A stretch of DNA of 64,000 nucleotides from JAFGBI01 sp964454025 (GTDB lineage: Bacteria > Myxococcota_A > Polyangia > Polyangiales > Polyangiaceae). The notes under the pieces were generated by a model. The model had not been told where the DNA came from and did no database searches. It worked only from the letters and a program-made list of their open reading frames with translations. Shown here in pieces: positions 25,433-33,657 of this stretch. The stretch is taken from assembly GCA_964454025.1 (NCBI GenBank), contig CAYVRP010000006.1:52862-116861 (forward strand). The letters run 5' to 3'. Position 1 is the first letter of the stretch. The number at the start of each line of letters is the position of its first letter. The position numbers and the translations under genes were made by a program.

Positions 25433-26049
25433 GACGCGTCGATCCGCTCCGTCTCATGCTGCTTCATGACGGCGAGCTGCCCGAGGGCGAGACCGCGGAG
25501 CTTCAGCACCTGCTCGCTGGCGATCCGGACGCGCGCGCCGCGTTGGACGGCCTCGACCAGCTCGGGGACTTCCTCCGTCGCTACGCGGACGAGCGCTCGG
25601 CAGGTGTCGGCGACCTGGCGGCGGAAGTGATGGCGCGGCTCGACGAGGAGCCGTCGCGGGTTTCCGGCTGGCGCCAGCACCGTCCGGCTCGATTCGGCGG
25701 GGGAGGAAGGCGCTGGGTCTGGGGCGCCGTCGGCGCGCTCGCGGCGGCGGCGGCGCTCACCCTGCTCTTCGCGGCGCGGCGGTCGGGCGCGCCCGAGGTG
25801 GAGGCCGCCCGGCTCGCGGCCCTGGCGTCGGCCGCCCGCTCCGCCGCCCTGCAGCCGGGACCTGCGCGGGGAGTGCTCGCCGCCGCCCCGCGCGACACGT
25901 CCGAGCCGGGGGTCAGCATCGAGGCGGTGGACTTCGGCCCGAGAAACGGCACCATCTTCATGGTCCCCGCGGGGGGTGAGGCGACGACGCCGGTGGTCTG
26001 GGTCGTGGATCCGCCCGCCGCCAGCGGGGCTGAGGCAAGACCGCTATGA
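25429..26049 (+). CDS. Anti-sigma factor-like single-pass membrane protein (no zinc motif)
   Basis: Predicted anti-sigma factor of 206 aa, coupled to the sigma gene by an ATGA overlap. The first 65 residues resemble an anti-sigma domain (DPLRLMLLHDGELPEGETAE, then a helical stretch), but no Cys is present anywhere in the protein, so the HxxxCxxC zinc motif is missing. One transmembrane segment follows at about residues 97-116 (WVWGAVGALAAAAALTLLFA). The outer part contains VDFGPRNGTIFMVP, common in lineage-specific membrane proteins with such operons. Assignment depends on position and topology. Confidence 0.7.
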   Translation: MRRVDPLRLMLLHDGELPEGETAELQHLLAGDPDARAALDGLDQLGDFLRRYADERSAGVGDLAAEVMARLDEEPSRVSGWRQHRPARFGGGGRRWVWGAVGALAAAAALTLLFAARRSGAPEVEAARLAALASAARSAALQPGPARGVLAAAPRDTSEPGVSIEAVDFGPRNGTIFMVPAGGEATTPVVWVVDPPAASGAEARPL

Positions 26050-26564
26050 CGCGCCGCACGCCGGTCCTCTTGCTCCTGGGGCTGCTCCTCGTCGCCGGGG
26101 TCGCCGTCGCGGAGGGTGGTGGCAATCCCCCGGCGCCGTCCGCGAGCGGCGCTGCCCCGGCGACCGCGACGGTTCCCGTGGAGGTGATGGTCGTCTACGC
26201 GAGCCGCACCAAGCAGCGGCGCGATGCCCCCGTGATCGACCCCAAGATCGGCGATCTCCCCGAGCTGCGGCAGGATCCGTTCTCGCTCTACGATCGGTTC
26301 GAGCTCCTGCAGAAGGAGCGGTTGCCGCTCCACTTCGCGGCATCTCGCTCGCTCACGCTCCCCAACGGGCGGCTGCTCGTCGCCGAGCTGCTCGAGGTCC
26401 TGCCGAACGAGGTCTTCCGCATCTCCACCAGCATCACCAAGCCCGGCGGCCGGGAGTTCCTCGCCAAGCTCGAGGTGAAGGCGCGGCGGGGCAAGCCCTT
26501 CATCGTCGCCGGGCAGAGCTACCGTGACGGGATCCTCGTGCTCGTCCTCCGCGTCGTGAAGTAG
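26046..26564 (+). CDS. Exported hypothetical protein of the sigma factor operon
   Basis: Exported protein of 172 aa: signal peptide (TRRTPVLLLLGLLLVAGVAVA), then a single beta-rich domain (VPVEVMVVYASRTKQRRDAP, LPLHFAASRSLTLPNGRLLV, VKARRGKPFIVAGQSYRDGILVLVLRVVK). It overlaps the anti-sigma gene by 4 bp, so the three genes form one operon. It may be the envelope component monitored by, or regulated through, the anti-sigma factor (inference). No known family was recognised. Confidence 0.75.
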   Translation: MTRRTPVLLLLGLLLVAGVAVAEGGGNPPAPSASGAAPATATVPVEVMVVYASRTKQRRDAPVIDPKIGDLPELRQDPFSLYDRFELLQKERLPLHFAASRSLTLPNGRLLVAELLEVLPNEVFRISTSITKPGGREFLAKLEVKARRGKPFIVAGQSYRDGILVLVLRVVK

Positions 26565-26602
26565 CGCAGCGGGGCCCGGGCGGTCGCGACGCGCCGGCGC
26601 GC

Positions 26603-28618
26603 TCACCCCTTCGTCGCGCCGTCGTCGTCGCCGCTCGCGCGCTCCAGGTCCAGGATGCGCTGCTCGCCGACGTAGCTCTTGGTTTCGTAGCGGGTGATCT
26701 TCCCGATCTTGCGGACGATCTCGGCCATTCGCTCCGATTCGGTGATTATCACCGTGGCGGCCCGGTGCAGCGGCGTCCCGGCCTCGAGGGAGCGCGCGAG
26801 CAGCGTGCCGTAGTTCATCACGCTCGTCAGCGGCTGGTTGAGCTCGTGCGCCGCGCCGCCCGCGAGCTCCGCCACGATGGCCTCGCGCTCGCGCTCGCGG
26901 AGCGCGTCCTGGGCCACCTGCAGGCGCTCCTCCATGCGGAGCTTCTCTCGCATGTCCGTGATGATCCCGACCGACCCCACCGGGGCGTCGTGGCCCATGA
27001 TCAAGGAAGCGGAGAGCGAAACCGGGATCCGCTGGCCGGCCGCGTTCAGCATCTCCACCCGGTAGTCCTCCAGGCGCCCGTGGCCGGAGAGGCGCGGATC
27101 GCGGATCCGGCGCATCACGTCGCGCGCCACCCCCGGCGGGTAGAGGGCCTCCACGTGGAGCTGGTCGATCACCTCGCTCGCGGAGTAGCCGAAGATGCGG
27201 CACGCGGCGCGGTTGAAGATGCGGATGATGCCGCGCAGGTCGGCCGAGACGATCCCGTCGACCGAGCTCTCGATGACGCGCTCCAGGAACTCCTTGGTGC
27301 GGGCCAGCTCCCGGGCCGTCCGGCGCTCCTGCGTGACGTCGCGCAGGCTCATGAGGATGGCGTTCTCCTCGTGGAGCACCGAGCTGAAGCTCACGTTGAG
27401 CACGATTTCTTCCCCGCCGCCGCGGGCCGTCAGGTCCAGCCCCCGCGGGTAGACCCCCTCGCGGAACCCGTCGAGCAGCCGCTGGATCCGGGGGCGCTCC
27501 AGCTCGGCGAAGAGACTGGCGAAGGAGAGGTCGGAGAGGGCGCGCTCCGCCTGCCCCGTGATCTCGGAGGCGCGCGAGTTGCCGAAGAGCACGCGCCCCG
27601 ATCGATCGATGACGATCATCCCGTCCGCCGCACTCTCGAACAGGTCGGCGTAGCGTCGGAAGAGCTGCAGCCGCCGCTCCGCCTCCGCCCGCGCGACCTC
27701 GCTCTCCTCGCTCTCGGCCCGGAGGGACTCCAGAATGTCGGCGTTGCGCAGCGCGATGGCCGTCGCGTTCGCCACCGTCTGGACGAGGGCCACGTCCGCG
27801 TCGACGAAGCTGCCGGGTTCGCGGGAGCGCAGGAAGATGACGCCCAGCGGCCGTCGCTCGTGCAGGATCGGGACCAGCGTGAGCGACGGGTAGTCGAGCG
27901 TGGCGTCCTGGCGCCGCACGACCTCCAGCAAGGGGTGCTGCGTCGCGTCGTGGATGCCGAGGGGGCGACCGGTGGTGAGGACCTCGCGGATCTCGGGGTA
28001 CTCCTCCAGATCGATGCGGAGACGACGGATCTCCGCGTCGTCGCTGGACGCGATCACGAAGCCGACGTCGTCCTCCTTGGGGACGAGCACGATGCTGCAG
28101 CGGTCCACGCGGGCGAACTCGGCGACGCGGCGCGCCACCGTGAACAGGATCGAGGTCGCGTCGAGGGTGAGCGCCAGGGCCTGCGTCAGCTCGAGGACCG
28201 TGCGCGTGTCCCGCTCCCGCCGATGGAGCCGATCGACGTACTCACGCAGGCGCGCGTGGTTGCGCACCCGCGCGACGAGCTCGGCGGGGCGGAAGGGCGC
28301 GGGGACGTAGTCGTCGGCGCCCGCGGCGAAGACGCGCTGGATGTCGCGCTCGGTCGTGACGCGCGCCAGCGCCACCACGGGCACCTCGCCGAGGTGCGCC
28401 GCGGCGCGCACGTGGCGCAGGACGGGGTGCGCCTCGAGCCCGTCGGCGTCGGCACCCAGCAGCACGACGGACGGCGCGCTCCGGTCGAGCCAGCGGATGG
28501 CGTCCTGGCCGTCCGGGAGCGAGACGCAGGCGACGCCCGCTTCGGCGAGGGCGCTGGCGACCTGATGGCGGACCGCGGCGTCGTCGAGCACGAGCAAGAC
28601 CGAGCCGTCGAGGGCCAC
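26603..28618 (-). CDS. Multi-domain sensor protein (REC-GAF-PAS-PAS-HisKA) lacking an ATPase domain
   Basis: Soluble signalling protein of 671 aa. Domains in order: a receiver-like domain (about 1-115, VLLVLDDAAVRHQVASALAE; Asp in LLGADADG; GADDYVPAPF with Pro but no Lys before it), a GAF domain (about 130-290), two PAS domains (about 330-450 and 455-575; DLFESAADGMIVIDRSGRV and VIESSVDGIVSADLRGI), then a HisKA helix pair with phospho-acceptor His in GGAAHELNQPLTSVMNYG. The protein ends about 50 residues later (TRYETKSYVGEQRILDLERA) with no N, G1 or G2 boxes. It cannot autophosphorylate by itself. GTG 28618 is chosen as start because the receiver begins there. Confidence 0.88.
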   Translation of the reverse strand: MALDGSVLLVLDDAAVRHQVASALAEAGVACVSLPDGQDAIRWLDRSAPSVVLLGADADGLEAHPVLRHVRAAAHLGEVPVVALARVTTERDIQRVFAAGADDYVPAPFRPAELVARVRNHARLREYVDRLHRRERDTRTVLELTQALALTLDATSILFTVARRVAEFARVDRCSIVLVPKEDDVGFVIASSDDAEIRRLRIDLEEYPEIREVLTTGRPLGIHDATQHPLLEVVRRQDATLDYPSLTLVPILHERRPLGVIFLRSREPGSFVDADVALVQTVANATAIALRNADILESLRAESEESEVARAEAERRLQLFRRYADLFESAADGMIVIDRSGRVLFGNSRASEITGQAERALSDLSFASLFAELERPRIQRLLDGFREGVYPRGLDLTARGGGEEIVLNVSFSSVLHEENAILMSLRDVTQERRTARELARTKEFLERVIESSVDGIVSADLRGIIRIFNRAACRIFGYSASEVIDQLHVEALYPPGVARDVMRRIRDPRLSGHGRLEDYRVEMLNAAGQRIPVSLSASLIMGHDAPVGSVGIITDMREKLRMEERLQVAQDALREREREAIVAELAGGAAHELNQPLTSVMNYGTLLARSLEAGTPLHRAATVIITESERMAEIVRKIGKITRYETKSYVGEQRILDLERASGDDDGATKG

Positions 28619-28624
28619 GGCGCG

Positions 28625-28630
28625 ATGGTA
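28625..28630 (-). promoter_or_regulatory. Candidate -10 hexamer TACCAT
   Basis: Minus-strand TACCAT ending 6 nt before the GTG at 28618. Fits the short-spacing pattern of the window; weak on its own. Confidence 0.25.
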
Positions 28631-28718
28631 TGCCGGGTCCGCGCGCGCCGGCAAACCTCCGGTGGCCCCGCGGCCGGCACGGGCGCCGCCCCTCCCTGCC
28701 CGCAAGCGGCGATAGGTG

Positions 28719-28724
28719 TATATT
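28719..28724 (+). promoter_or_regulatory. Candidate -10 hexamer TATATT
   Basis: TATATT within GGTGTATATTCTG, an isolated A/T-rich patch, ending 10 nt before the GTG at 28735. No matching -35 box. Supports the upstream start for the following gene. Confidence 0.4.
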
Positions 28725-28734
28725 CTGCGAAAGC

Positions 28735-29268
28735 GTGGATCAGAGCCGAGAGAACGACGCAGCGCCGCAAGCCGCACCGGCGGCGCCGCCGGAGGGAGAG
28801 GCGGCGCTCCCTGGCAAGGGCTCGACGATGACGCACGCGCCGGCGCCGCGCGTGGTCGTCGAGGAGGACGTGCGGACCGTGGTCCTGGCCGCCGACGTGG
28901 ACGACGACCGCACCCCGCCGCGGGGGACCGCGGCGTCGGTCCCCGAGGAGTCCGGCCCCGCGTCGCGCGTGTTGGCGCCGTACTCGCGGAGCGGCGAGAC
29001 GACCCACAAGGTCCACCTGAAGCGCCGCTCGGGGGCGGACGCACGGCCCGGCCTCGCCCCGGCGGTGGTCCCGGCCATCGTGGCGATCCTCACGGGGATC
29101 GTCCTGCTCGTGTTCTTCGCGTGGATGATCGCGGGAGCCCGGGGGGGTACCGCCGCCGCGCCGGCCCCGGGTCCCTCCGGCGCCGGCAGCGTCCGGCGGC
29201 CGCCGCGTTCGGTGGACGCGGCGGAGCCGGCCATCGATCTCGTGGACCTGCCGGTCGAACGTGACTGA
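28735..29268 (+). CDS. Single-pass membrane hypothetical protein
   Basis: Protein of 177 aa with a long acidic, Pro-rich N-terminal part (VVVEEDVRTVVLAADVDDD), a basic stretch (THKVHLKRRSG), one transmembrane helix at about residues 118-139 (AVVPAIVAILTGIVLLVFFAWM) and a short Pro/Arg tail. Topology suggests a cytoplasmic N-terminus. GTG 28735 sits 10 nt after TATATT; ATG 28828 (MTHAPAPRV) has an AAGGG at 7 nt spacing and is an equally serious alternative giving 146 aa. No family recognised. Confidence 0.6.
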   Translation: MDQSRENDAAPQAAPAAPPEGEAALPGKGSTMTHAPAPRVVVEEDVRTVVLAADVDDDRTPPRGTAASVPEESGPASRVLAPYSRSGETTHKVHLKRRSGADARPGLAPAVVPAIVAILTGIVLLVFFAWMIAGARGGTAAAPAPGPSGAGSVRRPPRSVDAAEPAIDLVDLPVERD

Positions 29269-29287
29269 GCGGGCGTGCGCGGCGCGC

Positions 29288-30841
29288 TCACTCCGCGAGC
29301 GTGGGGTGGGCGGTCAGCACCCGCGGCCAGGCGGCGCGCAGCTCTCGCTCGAACCGGCGCCGGTCGCCGACGACGACCACGATGAGCCGCTCGGGGTGCA
29401 GGTGCTCCCGGGCGGCCCGGGCGGCGTCGTCGCGGGAGACGGCGCGGACGAGCTCGGCGTAGCGCGCGGGGTAGTCCGGCGGCAGCTCCTGCGCGAACGC
29501 GGTCATGAGCTCGTAGGCGACGTCTCGCGCGTCCGCGAGGCGGGCAGCTTGCGCGTGGATCAGCGCCGCTCTTGCGCGCTCCACCTCGGCCTCGGTCAAC
29601 GGACGTCGCGGCGCAGGGCCCGCGATGGCGTCGATCTCGTCCACCAGCCCCCGCAGGGCGGCCGCGGTCGCGCTCGCCTCCACGGTCGTCGCGGCGACCC
29701 ACCCCCCCCAGGTGCGCGTCGCGATCACGCTGGAGCTCACCCCGTAGGTGTAGGCGTGCTCCTCGCGCAGGCTCTGGTTCAGCCGGGAGGTGAACAGCCC
29801 TCCGAGCACCGCGTTCATGACCAGGCGCGCCTCGTAGCCGGGGGCACCGCGGGCTGGCATCGGCTGGGCGACGAAGAGGGCCGTCTGCACCGTCCCGGGG
29901 CGGTCCACGACGACGACCTGGGGCGGCTCGGGAGCGGGACGGGGTTCCTCGGGGGCGGGCGGCGGCGCGGCTCGTCCCCAGCCGGCGAAGCGGGTCCGCA
30001 CCAGGGGCTCGCCCTCGGCCACGCTGGTGCCCCCCACGACCACGACCGCGGCCGTCGTCGCCCGGTAGTTGTCGCGCCAGAAGGCGGCGACGTCGTCCCG
30101 TGTCAGCCGGTCGACGTCGGGGATGCCGCCGCCGACCGGCGCCCCGAGCACGGGCCCCGCGAGCAGCCGGAGCCCCCCGATGGACGCGATACGCGGCGGG
30201 CTCTGGCGCTCCTCGACCAGGGACGATCGCCACTCGGAGCGGCCGCGCTCGAACTCGACGGCGTCGAACGCCGGCTCGCAGAGGGTCTCCCGGACGAGGT
30301 CGAGCCCCGCGACGAGATCCTCGGGCAGGGTGGTGAGGCTCACGTAGGAGTAGTCCCGCCCGGCGTCCGCGGTGAGCACTCCGCCGAGATCCTCCGCCGC
30401 CGCCGCGAGCTCGGTGGTGCTGCGGTGGCGGGTCCCCTCCACCAGCATGCGCGCGGTGAGCGCCGCGAGCCCGGAGCGACCCGGCGGGACCGCGCTCGCC
30501 CCGCGGCGGACCGCGGCGACGATGGTCACTACGCCCACGTCGCGCGGGAGGACCAGGAGGGTGAGGCCGCTCGGCAGGACCCGGACCTCGGGCGCCGGGA
30601 ACACGAGCTGGCCCGGATCGTCCGCGGGCGGCGGCTGCGAGCGCCAGGGCTCCGGGTCGGGGCGGATGCTCGCCGGCGGCGCCGGCGGGCGCGCGGCGAC
30701 CACGCCGCTCGCGGGCGCCGGGGCGCGGGTGCAGGCCGTCGCCAGCGCCGCCGCGGCGCCGAGCGCGGTCCACCGTCGACGCCGCCGCGGCGGGTCATCG
30801 GCGCCGGTCAAGCGGAGGATCTCGCTCGCGTGACCGCTCAC
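29288..30841 (-). CDS. M16 family peptidase homologue without the zinc motif (probable partner subunit), lipoprotein-like
   Basis: M16 (pitrilysin/processing peptidase-like) protein of 517 aa. The N-terminus ends a hydrophobic stretch in ATAC, a plausible lipobox. Two M16 half-domains follow (VRVLPSGLTLLVLPRDVG... and the C-terminal half with GGLFTSRLNQSLREEHAYTYG, the conserved R/Y region). The HxxEH zinc motif expected about 60 residues into the first half is absent (ALTARMLVEGTRHRS). Its GTG start overlaps the stop of the upstream M16 gene, which has the motif. The pair therefore resembles heterodimeric M16 peptidases in which one chain is catalytic and the other binds substrate. Confidence 0.88.
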   Translation of the reverse strand: MSGHASEILRLTGADDPPRRRRRWTALGAAAALATACTRAPAPASGVVAARPPAPPASIRPDPEPWRSQPPPADDPGQLVFPAPEVRVLPSGLTLLVLPRDVGVVTIVAAVRRGASAVPPGRSGLAALTARMLVEGTRHRSTTELAAAAEDLGGVLTADAGRDYSYVSLTTLPEDLVAGLDLVRETLCEPAFDAVEFERGRSEWRSSLVEERQSPPRIASIGGLRLLAGPVLGAPVGGGIPDVDRLTRDDVAAFWRDNYRATTAAVVVVGGTSVAEGEPLVRTRFAGWGRAAPPPAPEEPRPAPEPPQVVVVDRPGTVQTALFVAQPMPARGAPGYEARLVMNAVLGGLFTSRLNQSLREEHAYTYGVSSSVIATRTWGGWVAATTVEASATAAALRGLVDEIDAIAGPAPRRPLTEAEVERARAALIHAQAARLADARDVAYELMTAFAQELPPDYPARYAELVRAVSRDDAARAAREHLHPERLIVVVVGDRRRFERELRAAWPRVLTAHPTLAE

Positions 30842-32259
30842 GGCTTCGCCTCGGCGCTGGCGCCGGCGGGCCGGGTGATCACCGTGGCCCGGTGGTTGCG
30901 ATCCATCTGCTCGGTGACCACGCGGGCGACGTCGTCCGCCGTGACGGCCTCGATCTGGGCGACGTGGCGGGGGAGGTAGCCGGGATCGCCGAGGTAGTGG
31001 TGATAGCGCTGGAGCAGCCCCGCGCGCCCGGACTCTCCGTCGCTGCCGTCGAGCAGCTGCAGATCCGTGTAGAGATCGACGAGGATACGGCGCTTGGCGC
31101 GGGCCAGCTCCTCCGCGGTCGGACCGGACCGGCCGAGGTCGGCGATGACTGCGTCCAGGCGTCGTTCGAGCTCGGCGCCGCTGACCCCGCGCTTGCCCGT
31201 CGCCATCACGATGACCATCGAAGCGAGCTCATTGGCGTCCACGTAGGCGCTGACGTCGGTGGCGACGCTCTCGTCCGTGACCAGCGCCCGGTACAGGCGG
31301 GTCGCCCGCCCGCCCGCGAGCACCGTGGCCGCCACCTCCAGCGGCGCCGCGGTGGGGCCGAAGGCGGGGGGCGCGATCCACCCGAGGGCCACGCGCACGA
31401 GCTCCACGTTCTCTGGCACCTCCACGCGCACGGGCGATCGGAGTGGCGGCGTCGCCGTCGCCGTACGGGGTGGCGGCGGGCGGCGCGGGAGCGTCCCGAA
31501 ATAGCGGGACACCAGGCGCCGGGCGTCGGCGACGGCGACGTCCCCCGCCAGCACGAGGGTGGCGTTGGACGGCGCGTAGTACCGCTCGTAGAACCGCTCG
31601 ACGTCGGCGAGCGTCGCGGCCGCGACGTCGCGGATCGAGCCGATGATCGCGCCGTGATAGGGGTGGCCGGGCGGGAACAGGGCGTCGAAGAGGGCGAGGG
31701 TGCTCGGCCCGTAGGGCGCGTCCTCGTAGGTTTCGCGCCGCTCGTTCGCGACGACCCCCTGCTGGACGGCGAGACGGCTCGCGTCGAGCCCGTCCAGCAA
31801 GTATCCCATGCGATCACTCTCGATCCAGAGCAGGCGCGGCAGGTGCTCGCGCGGGACGGTCGCGAAGTAAGCCGTGCGGTCCCAGCTGGTGGTGCCGTTC
31901 ACGTTGGTCGCGCCGGCGGCCTCCAGGAGCTCGTCGAACTGGTCGCCGACGTGTCGTGAGCCGGCGAACATCAGGTGCTCGAAGAGGTGCGCGAACCCGG
32001 ACCGCCCCGCGGGCTCGCACGCGGGTCCCACGTGGTACCAGACGTTGACCGCGACGAGGGGCAACGTCGGGTCGGTGTGGACGATCACCTCCAGCCCGTT
32101 GTCGAGGCGGAAGCGCTCGAACGAGAGGCTGGGTGCGGCGGTCGGCGCCCGGGCGCCCGGCGCCGCGGCGGGCTCGGCCCGCGCCGGGGCGCCGCCCGCC
32201 CAGACGAGCAGGATGGCGGCGAGGCCGCGGCCGAGGGCACGGAGCCACGAGGGTCGCAT
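30838..32259 (-). CDS. M16 family zinc peptidase, exported
   Basis: Catalytic M16 peptidase of 473 aa. Signal peptide MRPSWLRALGRGLAAILLVW to ARA; then FRLDNGLEVIVHTDPTLP, the inverted zinc motif HLFEHLMF (His, Glu, His) and the third ligand region VVANERRETYEDAPYG. The C-terminal half has LAGGRATRLYRALV. The ATG at 32259 is chosen because it opens the signal peptide; the ORF runs 30 codons further. It is co-transcribed with the motif-less partner downstream (GTGA overlap). Likely periplasmic degradation or processing of peptides. Confidence 0.92.
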   Translation of the reverse strand: MRPSWLRALGRGLAAILLVWAGGAPARAEPAAAPGARAPTAAPSLSFERFRLDNGLEVIVHTDPTLPLVAVNVWYHVGPACEPAGRSGFAHLFEHLMFAGSRHVGDQFDELLEAAGATNVNGTTSWDRTAYFATVPREHLPRLLWIESDRMGYLLDGLDASRLAVQQGVVANERRETYEDAPYGPSTLALFDALFPPGHPYHGAIIGSIRDVAAATLADVERFYERYYAPSNATLVLAGDVAVADARRLVSRYFGTLPRRPPPPRTATATPPLRSPVRVEVPENVELVRVALGWIAPPAFGPTAAPLEVAATVLAGGRATRLYRALVTDESVATDVSAYVDANELASMVIVMATGKRGVSGAELERRLDAVIADLGRSGPTAEELARAKRRILVDLYTDLQLLDGSDGESGRAGLLQRYHHYLGDPGYLPRHVAQIEAVTADDVARVVTEQMDRNHRATVITRPAGASAEAKP

Positions 32260-32408
32260 CGGCAGGTTCGCTACCACGGAACCGGTCCGTGCGGGCGCTC
32301 CTTCGTCGGCCGGTCGGGCGCCGGCGGCGCCGCCCGGGGGGCGTTGCACGACGCCGCGGACCGCGCCAGAACCGGGCGGCCGGGAACGGCGCGGAGGGAG
32401 CCAGCGGA

Positions 32409-33551
32409 ATGCCCTTGCAATCGTTCGCCGTCGCCGCCCTCGCGGCGCTCGCGGTGGACGTCTACACCGTGGAGCAGGGCGCGCACCCCTTCGAGCGCTT
32501 CGGTCACGCCGCCATCTGCCTCGTCGCGGAGGGGCAGCCCGAGCGCTCGCGCTGCTACAACTACGGTACCACCGACTTCGATTCGCCCCCGGCCGAGCTC
32601 GGGTGGCGATTCCTCCGCGGTGACGCCGAGTTCTGGGTGTCGGTCTGGCCCGTGGACCGCATGGTGGCCGCCTACGCCCGCGCCGACCGGACGACGTGGC
32701 GTCAGCGCCTCTCCCTGACTCCGGAGCAGGTCGAGGCGGTTCGGGTGGCGCTCGAGCACGACGCCTTGCCCGAGCACCGCCGCTACCGCTACCACCATTT
32801 CCTCGACAACTGCTCGACGCGCGTCCGGGACGTCGTCGATCGCGGGACCGGCGGCCGCCTCCCGCGCGCCGGGGATCGGCCCTTCGGCGCCACCTACCGG
32901 CAGCTCGTGCGGCGCGGGCTCGCGGAGTTCCCGGCCGCGCTCGTGCTGAGCGACCTCGTCCTCGGTCGCCTCGCCGATCGCTCCCTCGACGCGCGCGCCG
33001 CGATGTTCCTGCCGACGGTGCTGCGGGCGGAGATCGCCGCGCAGCTCGGGGCGGAGCCCGTGCTGGTCTATCGCCGGCGCGGCCGCGCCTTCGCCGAGCG
33101 CGGACCGTCCGGGCGCGGCGCGGTGGTCGCGCTCTCGGCCGGGTTCGGCGCCTTCGCCGCGGTCGGCGCCCGGCTGCGTCGGTGCCGCTGGCCGCTGCTG
33201 ATCCCGATCGCCGCGGGGCTCGGCGGGCTCGGGGCCGCGCTGTGGTTCGTCGCGGCGGTGTCCACCGTGCCCGAGCTTCGCTGCAACGAGGCGCTGCTCG
33301 CCTTCTGGCCCACCGATCTCGCGCTCCCTGCGCTCGGAACGGGGGCGCTGCGGGCGTACGCGCGGGCTCGCTGCGGCGTCACGCTCTTGCTCGTCGGGCT
33401 GCTCGCGTCTGGACTGCTCATCCAGCCGCTGCTGGCGGCGCTGCTGCTCCCCCTGAGCGTCTTCGCGCCGCTCGCGTGGGCACGGGACGGAGCGCCTCGA
33501 CCCGGAGCGCCGCCCGGAGGGTGGCGCCGGCGGCCCGCGCGGCCCCGCTAG
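32409..33551 (+). CDS. Lnb/DUF4105-type membrane protein
   Basis: Protein of 380 aa with an N-terminal signal/anchor (QSFAVAALAALAVDVYTV), a periplasmic domain of the DUF4105 (Lnb N-terminal) type and about four transmembrane helices at the C-terminus (about 235-365). The conserved His (RFGHAAICLV, His33) and Cys (FLDNCSTRVRDVVD, Cys135) are in place, with YNYGTTDFD between them. In the Lnb family these act in lipoprotein N-acyl transfer or related thiol chemistry; whether this homologue does so is inference. A good Shine-Dalgarno (GGAGGGAG) precedes the ATG. Divergent from the M16 pair. Confidence 0.78.
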   Translation: MPLQSFAVAALAALAVDVYTVEQGAHPFERFGHAAICLVAEGQPERSRCYNYGTTDFDSPPAELGWRFLRGDAEFWVSVWPVDRMVAAYARADRTTWRQRLSLTPEQVEAVRVALEHDALPEHRRYRYHHFLDNCSTRVRDVVDRGTGGRLPRAGDRPFGATYRQLVRRGLAEFPAALVLSDLVLGRLADRSLDARAAMFLPTVLRAEIAAQLGAEPVLVYRRRGRAFAERGPSGRGAVVALSAGFGAFAAVGARLRRCRWPLLIPIAAGLGGLGAALWFVAAVSTVPELRCNEALLAFWPTDLALPALGTGALRAYARARCGVTLLLVGLLASGLLIQPLLAALLLPLSVFAPLAWARDGAPRPGAPPGGWRRRPARPR

Positions 33552-33603
33552 GACCGGCGCCGCGGGTGCGCCGGCTGGGCGGGGCGCGGGGTCCGCCCGA
33601 CGG

Positions 33604-33625
33604 TCGGGGCCGGCCGCGGCCCCGA
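33604..33625. terminator. Perfect 8-bp GC stem-loop between convergent genes
   Basis: TCGGGGCC - GGCCGC - GGCCCCGA, stem 8 bp and loop 6 nt, in the 106-bp gap between stops at 33551 (plus) and 33658 (minus). No T tract. Probable bidirectional transcript end (inference from position). Confidence 0.45.
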
Positions 33626-33657
33626 TGGGAGCCGCCCGGGCGGGGGTCGAGGCTACC

